From contig JBBIRM010000113.1 of the NCBI GenBank assembly GCA_037441765.1, positions 1-9,036 on the forward strand: a DNA stretch of 9,036 bases, in the 5' to 3' direction. The notes beneath the pieces were generated by a model that worked only from the letters and a program-made list of their open reading frames with translations, was not told the origin of the DNA and did not search any database. A program made the position numbers and the translations under genes. The stretch comes from JBBIRM01 sp037441765. Lineage in GTDB: Bacteria; Desulfobacterota; BSN033; UBA1163. Positions 6,129 through 9,036 of this stretch are shown piece after piece. Within the stretch, counting starts at the first letter, position 1; each line of letters starts with the position of its first letter.

Positions 6129-7418
6129 ATGACAAATGAAATACAAAACTTCAAAGGGGAACGAATGCTTAAAAGAGCAGAGGAGTTAGATTCTTTTTGG
6201 GCGTATAATACAGAGGATTTACCCAAAGATAAACAGTTGCTCCTCCTTGATAATGTCCAATTTATTTACGAATTGGCATTGGCTCAACTCGAACTACAGT
6301 CTCTGGGAGCACATTTTGAAGTGACTAACGGGCTGAGAGAGTTCAAGTTAATAGAAACTAAAGATGAAGAAATGCTCAGAAAAAAATTAGCGTATTTCAA
6401 GTTCGTAAAGGGTAAACCCACCGACTATTTCCAGATTATACAAAAGAATAGAACACGCTCCGTCAATCAGTATCTTACACATTGGATCTATCCCTACAAA
6501 GGAAAATTTCATCCCCAGATGATTAGAGCACTTCTGAATGTTATTGGGCTTGACCAAGGCGATACTGTTCTTGATCCATTTATTGGAAGCGGCACTACTG
6601 CTGTTGAGGCCCAACTCTTAGGAATAAATTGCGTTGGTATAGATATATCTCCTTTGTGTATCCTTCAAAGTAAGGTAAAAACAGAATCAATCCATGTTCT
6701 GTCGCATATAAGAGAATGGAAAGAAGAGATAACAAAGAGGATAAGACCTTCCTTGTTCAATTTGGAAGGAAAAACTATTGATGACGCCATTAATTTAATT
6801 CCTGATGAGAAGGTAAAGAATTTCTACAAAATGGCAAAACTTGTAGCTATAAGCGATAATGCTAGGAGAGGGAGAGAGTTTTCCAATGCATTTTTAAAAA
6901 ATTTAGAAGTGATGCTTTCTTCAGTCTCGGATTATGTCGAGATTGTGAAAAAACTTAACTTAAAATTAGGTGAAATGGATATCAAGACTGGTGACTCAAG
7001 GGCATTACCTTTGAATAATGAAAGCATTGACGGAATAGTTACTTCCCCACCATACTCAATTGCTTTGGACTATGTTTCAAACGATGCGCACGCTTTAAAA
7101 GAGTTGGGATATGACCTGTCGGAGATTAGAGAGGAATTTATTGGGGTGAGGGGTAAGGGTCAGAGAAGGGTTGATCTTTATAATGATGATATGAAAAAAA
7201 ATCTGGAAGAAATGTTTAGAGTTCTCAAACCTAAAAAATATGCGGTTATAGTTATTGGAAATGCAACATATATGGGGGAGGAAGTAAAAACCGTTGAATT
7301 CACTATAAATTATGCAGAAAAGATTGGTTTTAAATTGGTCAAAAACATAGATAAAATAATCTTTGGGCTTTACAATGTGATGCAAAAAGAAAACATCTTA
7401 GTTTTCCAGAAGGTTTAA
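6129..7418 (+). CDS. site-specific DNA methyltransferase (SPPY type), motif order I then IV
   Basis: This 429-residue protein is an AdoMet-dependent amino-methyltransferase acting on DNA. YPYKGKFHPQMIRALL near residues 118-133 is motif-X-like, and motif I, DPFIGSGTT, is at 149-157, followed by GIDISPL. Motif IV, TSPPYS, is at 305-310, then ALDYV. About 145 residues between I and IV, mostly helical, may hold the target-recognition region, giving the order X, I, recognition region, IV, like the alpha group and unlike the methyltransferase at 376-1350. SPPY suggests N4-cytosine, although N6-adenine cannot be excluded. The start ATG 6129 follows AAAGGAG (6117-6123) at 5 nt. The nuclease gene begins 4 nt after its stop. 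It should protect host DNA from that nuclease. The first 100 residues have no motif I recognise. Confidence 0.9.
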   Translation: MTNEIQNFKGERMLKRAEELDSFWAYNTEDLPKDKQLLLLDNVQFIYELALAQLELQSLGAHFEVTNGLREFKLIETKDEEMLRKKLAYFKFVKGKPTDYFQIIQKNRTRSVNQYLTHWIYPYKGKFHPQMIRALLNVIGLDQGDTVLDPFIGSGTTAVEAQLLGINCVGIDISPLCILQSKVKTESIHVLSHIREWKEEITKRIRPSLFNLEGKTIDDAINLIPDEKVKNFYKMAKLVAISDNARRGREFSNAFLKNLEVMLSSVSDYVEIVKKLNLKLGEMDIKTGDSRALPLNNESIDGIVTSPPYSIALDYVSNDAHALKELGYDLSEIREEFIGVRGKGQRRVDLYNDDMKKNLEEMFRVLKPKKYAVIVIGNATYMGEEVKTVEFTINYAEKIGFKLVKNIDKIIFGLYNVMQKENILVFQKV

Positions 7419-7422
7419 AAAC

Positions 7423-8079
7423 ATGACAAAAAACGAACAAGAAAAATACATAAAAGAATTAGAGAAAACCATATCTCAATTTCTTAAACCGCTTAAAAAT
7501 ATTCCTTTCAAGATTGCTATAAAAGCAATGTCTGGTTGTAATGTAATTCCATTCGACAAAGATAATCCAGACGATAAGCAATTATTGGAAGATGTAATTG
7601 CAGCTACGAAAATCGCAACAAAGAATGCCAATGAAAAAGGGATATTTACAAGACGAGAAAATGAAGTTGGAAACCATATCGAGCCCTTTATGATTGAGGC
7701 TTTGAATCAAATCGGACTTAATGCAGATAGACCAGAAACAAAGGAGGGGAAGAAAAAAGCTGTAGGTTATCCAGATATTTTCCTTAAAGACAGGAACGGA
7801 AGGCCAAATTACATAGAGTGCAAAACTTATAACGAAAGAAACTATCAGACAACACAGAGATCGTTTTATTTCTCACCCACAGAAAGACCAACTGATTTTA
7901 AAGTTATCTATGATGCATGGCATTTAGTCGTCAGCTTTAAAATCGAAAGAGCCGAGCGGGAAGGCAAAAGAGCGTTCATTCCAGTATATTGGAAAATTTT
8001 TAGCACCGATAGTTTAATTGGGCAGATAAAGCACGAGTTTAATTCTACAATAAACAAATGTATACAGATGATGCATTAA
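7423..8079 (+). CDS. probable type II restriction endonuclease, PD-(D/E)XK fold, 218 aa
   Basis: A PD-(D/E)XK catalytic core is visible: P117-D118 in GYPDIFLKD, then E132-C-K134 in YIECKTYN, 14 residues apart, on two adjacent predicted strands. An upstream acidic helix, NEVGNHIEPFMIEAL, fits the conserved helix before the core. After the core come aromatic-rich segments (RSFYFSPTERPTDF, AWHLVVSF) that may complete the beta sheet. There is no membrane segment. The length, about 220 residues, is normal for a type II enzyme. The start ATG 7423 lies 4 nt after the methyltransferase stop and lacks a clear ribosome site, so translation probably depends on the upstream gene, which would keep nuclease levels below methylase levels. 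The target sequence cannot be told. Alternatively it could be a nuclease subunit of a larger defence module. Confidence 0.8.
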   Translation: MTKNEQEKYIKELEKTISQFLKPLKNIPFKIAIKAMSGCNVIPFDKDNPDDKQLLEDVIAATKIATKNANEKGIFTRRENEVGNHIEPFMIEALNQIGLNADRPETKEGKKKAVGYPDIFLKDRNGRPNYIECKTYNERNYQTTQRSFYFSPTERPTDFKVIYDAWHLVVSFKIERAEREGKRAFIPVYWKIFSTDSLIGQIKHEFNSTINKCIQMMH

Positions 8080-8119
8080 TAGCAGAAGGTGGGATAAGCG
8101 AATAATTGACGAAAATACT

Positions 8120-8130
8120 GCCAAGCCGAA
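8120..8130 (+). repeat. outer inverted arm, right copy, of the R-M cassette
   Basis: GCCAAGCCGAA pairs with 6052-6062 with one mismatch. Its first bases, GCCAAGC, are shared with the right arm of the ATPase cassette (5915-5921). AGCCGAA also has a local complement TTCGGCT at 8164-8170, so a local hairpin competes. Confidence 0.55.
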
Positions 8131-8175
8131 CTCTGCAGACACCGTCGGTTTCATTGCCTCGCCTTCGGCTCGGTC

Positions 8176-8264
8176 ATATAACAGGTGCGTATCCGCTGGG
8201 ACTTCGCCCCGCCCTTCGGGACATTCACCTTTGGCGAACGTCGGATACGCCCCAGCCGTTAGGA
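8176..8264 (+). other. attC-like site C (89 nt), last site of the array
   Basis: The R'' box ATATAAC is at 8176-8182 and the R' box GTTAGGA at 8258-8264. The outer stem GCGTATCCG (8187-8195) pairs perfectly over 9 bp with CGGATACGC (8242-8250). Spacers AGGT (4 nt) and CCCAGCC (7 nt) differ by 3 nt, as in site B. Inside, TTCGCC pairs with GGCGAA, and CCC TTC GGG forms a small hairpin. The sequence after R' (GAAGAGGAGG) lacks the arm found after the other R' boxes, which suggests that no further cassette of this kind follows. Confidence 0.75.
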
Positions 8265-8352
8265 GAAGAGGAGGGACGTTATTGAAAATATCCACTTTTT
8301 AATATATTAGGTGGCGATCTGTTTGATTACCTATACCAGCATCCTCATTCCA
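8265..8352. other. short unassigned segment between the array and the peptidase remnant
   Basis: About 90 nt follow the last R' box before recognisable peptidase sequence. It holds a purine-rich stretch (GAAGAGGAGGGACG) and AT-rich DNA (TTTTTAATATATTAG). I see no gene, repeat or clear promoter in it. Confidence 0.4.
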
Positions 8353-8925
8353 AATGTCCAGAATGGCATTCGATTCTGAGGGGATCACATTGGCCTTACT
8401 TCCCCATTGAATAACAGTCAGAGAAATTGTGTTCCTCACCATCGCATTATACATGGGGTTGGATGTAAACTTTGCTGAAAATGAAGGATAAAGAAGCTTC
8501 TCTTCAATGTCCTCAAAAAATTTTCTCTCCTCTAAAGGCTTTTTGAAAGCCATCTTGGAGAAGTATTCCTTTACCATTGGAAGAATCTGGTAGGGGGGTT
8601 CCCATTTTGTGACCGCCTCGAGGGCATGAACCAGTTTCACATTTGGATTTTCAGGACGAGGCATTGAGGCATGTCCTGAAGTTCCTCTGGCTTTCAATCG
8701 TAACTGAAATACCATCTTCTGCCCGCTCGAGATTTCATATCGGTCTGCAGTCCCCGATTCATTTAGAATAATATATCCACCTTCATTCAAGGCATATTCC
8801 GCTTCGCTCAAGGAGGGGATGTTATCTAAAGCCCACCGAATTCCCCAGTTTCCTCCTGCCTCCTCATCAGCGGTAGCAAGAAAGAGGATATCCCTCTCTA
8901 AACGACCCGAAGGGCAGAGTTCCAC
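8299..8925 (-). pseudogene. M20-family metallopeptidase/deacylase remnant, truncated at both ends
   Basis: Read on the minus strand, this is the central part of an M20 (ArgE/DapE/carboxypeptidase-like) protein. RDILFLATADEEAGG contains the DEE signature with the catalytic base and a metal ligand, and GTSGHASMPRPENP belongs to the lid/dimerisation domain. VIPSESNAILDI marks the return to the catalytic domain. The upstream HxD metal site is absent and the frame runs into the insertion sequence instead. After ILDI the family sequence stops and an unrelated tail, WNEDAGIGNQTDRHLIY, leads to the stop near 8299. Real homology covers only about 8353-8905, half of a normal gene of 400 or more residues. 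ATG 8925 is not a genuine start, since it lies in the insertion-sequence end. The product would be inactive. It once hydrolysed amide or peptide bonds of small substrates. Confidence 0.8.
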
Positions 8926-8939
8926 GTGCTTGCCCGTGG
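8922..8939 (+). repeat. subterminal hairpin of the IS200/IS605 left end
   Basis: CCACG (8922-8926) pairs with CGTGG (8935-8939) around an 8-nt loop, about 40 nt before the transposase start. Position and size fit the imperfect hairpins recognised by TnpA in this family. Confidence 0.5.
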
Positions 8940-8976
8940 GTGAATGAGAGCGGCGGCGATAGGTTATAATTTATGG

Positions 8977-9036
8977 ATGAAAACGCGATTTTCAGGACAC
9001 AGCGTATATCGGACAGAATACCACATTGTTTGGATA
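8977..9036 (+). CDS. tnpA: IS200/IS605 transposase TnpA, N-terminal 20 codons (3' end outside window)
   Basis: From ATG 8977 the frame reads MKTRFSGHSVYRTEYHIVW and stays open to the end of the window. The HSVYxxxYHxVW pattern is the characteristic N-terminus of IS200/IS605 TnpA, the small Y1 HUH transposase that moves single-stranded DNA. The catalytic HUH and tyrosine motifs would lie downstream and cannot be checked. A second ATG at 8973 is in another frame and gives no family match. There is no clear ribosome site, and a TATAAT at 8965-8970 is too close to the ATG for a normal bacterial leader. The element disrupts the peptidase gene, reading opposite to it. Confidence 0.8.
   Translation, partial: MKTRFSGHSVYRTEYHIVWI

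Larger units (their letters stand above)
6042..8258 (+). mobile_element. putative integron-type cassette carrying an R-M pair (2,217 nt)
   Basis: The unit runs from the TT of GTTATAT in site B to the G of GTTAGGA in site C. GTTATATGA (6041-6049) is a perfect complement of TCATATAAC (8174-8182), the R'' region of site C. The outer arm at 6052-6062 pairs with 8120-8130 with one mismatch. The two genes inside read toward the attC. The unit contains its own untranslated leader of about 80 nt before the methyltransferase. Confidence 0.65.
8900..9036 (+). mobile_element. IS200/IS605-family insertion sequence, left end (continues outside window)
   Basis: The start of an IS200-type transposase gene and a subterminal hairpin lie next to the point where the peptidase homology stops, around 8905. 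These elements have no terminal inverted repeats and use end hairpins instead, so the exact boundary cannot be set from one end; it is somewhere near 8900-8920. The rest of the element is to the right of the window. Confidence 0.65.

Noticed and set aside
1335..8264. CRISPR array or terminal repeats of a transposon
   Set aside because: The repeated sites are only three, separated by kilobases, with variable interiors and internal dyad symmetry; there are no regular spacers or transposase genes at their ends.
8014..8295. 93-codon frame on the - strand over site C
   Set aside because: It overlaps the nuclease end and the hairpin DNA of site C and shows no protein-like features.
8973..9036. Frame from ATG 8973 at the window end
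   Set aside because: It gives no family match, whereas ATG 8977 in another frame gives a typical TnpA N-terminus.

Overview
The window reads as a stretch of accessory DNA from a prokaryote with AT-rich genes. The domain cannot be decided: Shine-Dalgarno sites (AGGAGG-like) are clear, and an IS200/IS605 transposase start is present, but both occur in bacteria and archaea. No core gene, rRNA or tRNA is visible. All defence-like genes lie on the + strand. They are separated by short GC-rich, hairpin-rich blocks that look like integron attC recombination sites.

Layout. (1) 3-1350: the 3' end of a probable type II restriction endonuclease followed by its beta-class DNA methyltransferase. (2) 1335-1575: a composite attC-like block that may include a 144-nt cassette without a gene. 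(3) 1629-5908: a tightly coupled three-gene operon encoding a 942-aa P-loop ATPase, a 350-aa helical protein and a 133-aa protein; I cannot assign it to a named system. (4) 5960-6047: a second attC-like site. (5) 6129-8079: a second methyltransferase and a PD-(D/E)XK nuclease, probably a restriction-modification pair. (6) 8176-8264: a third attC-like site. (7) about 8353-8905 (- strand): an M20-family peptidase remnant that has lost both ends. (8) about 8900-9036: the left end of an IS200/IS605 element with the first 20 codons of its TnpA.

The strongest evidence for cassettes is that boxes match across genes. GTTAGGC before the ATPase operon is the exact complement of GCCTAAC after it, 4.4 kb away, and GTTATAT before the second R-M pair is the exact complement of ATATAAC after it, 2.1 kb away. 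This is expected if each unit circularised and was inserted by recombination at G^TT. Both cassettes also carry an extra inverted arm outside the core boxes, starting exactly 4 nt after the R' box. No integron integrase is visible, so the block would be a CALIN-type array (attC cluster without integrase) unless intI lies outside the window.

Taken together this looks like a cassette array of multi-gene defence modules. The array's right end lies beside a decayed peptidase gene, which was also disrupted by an insertion sequence. The defence role of the ATPase operon is inferred from its neighbours and its general type of proteins; nothing in the sequence demonstrates it.
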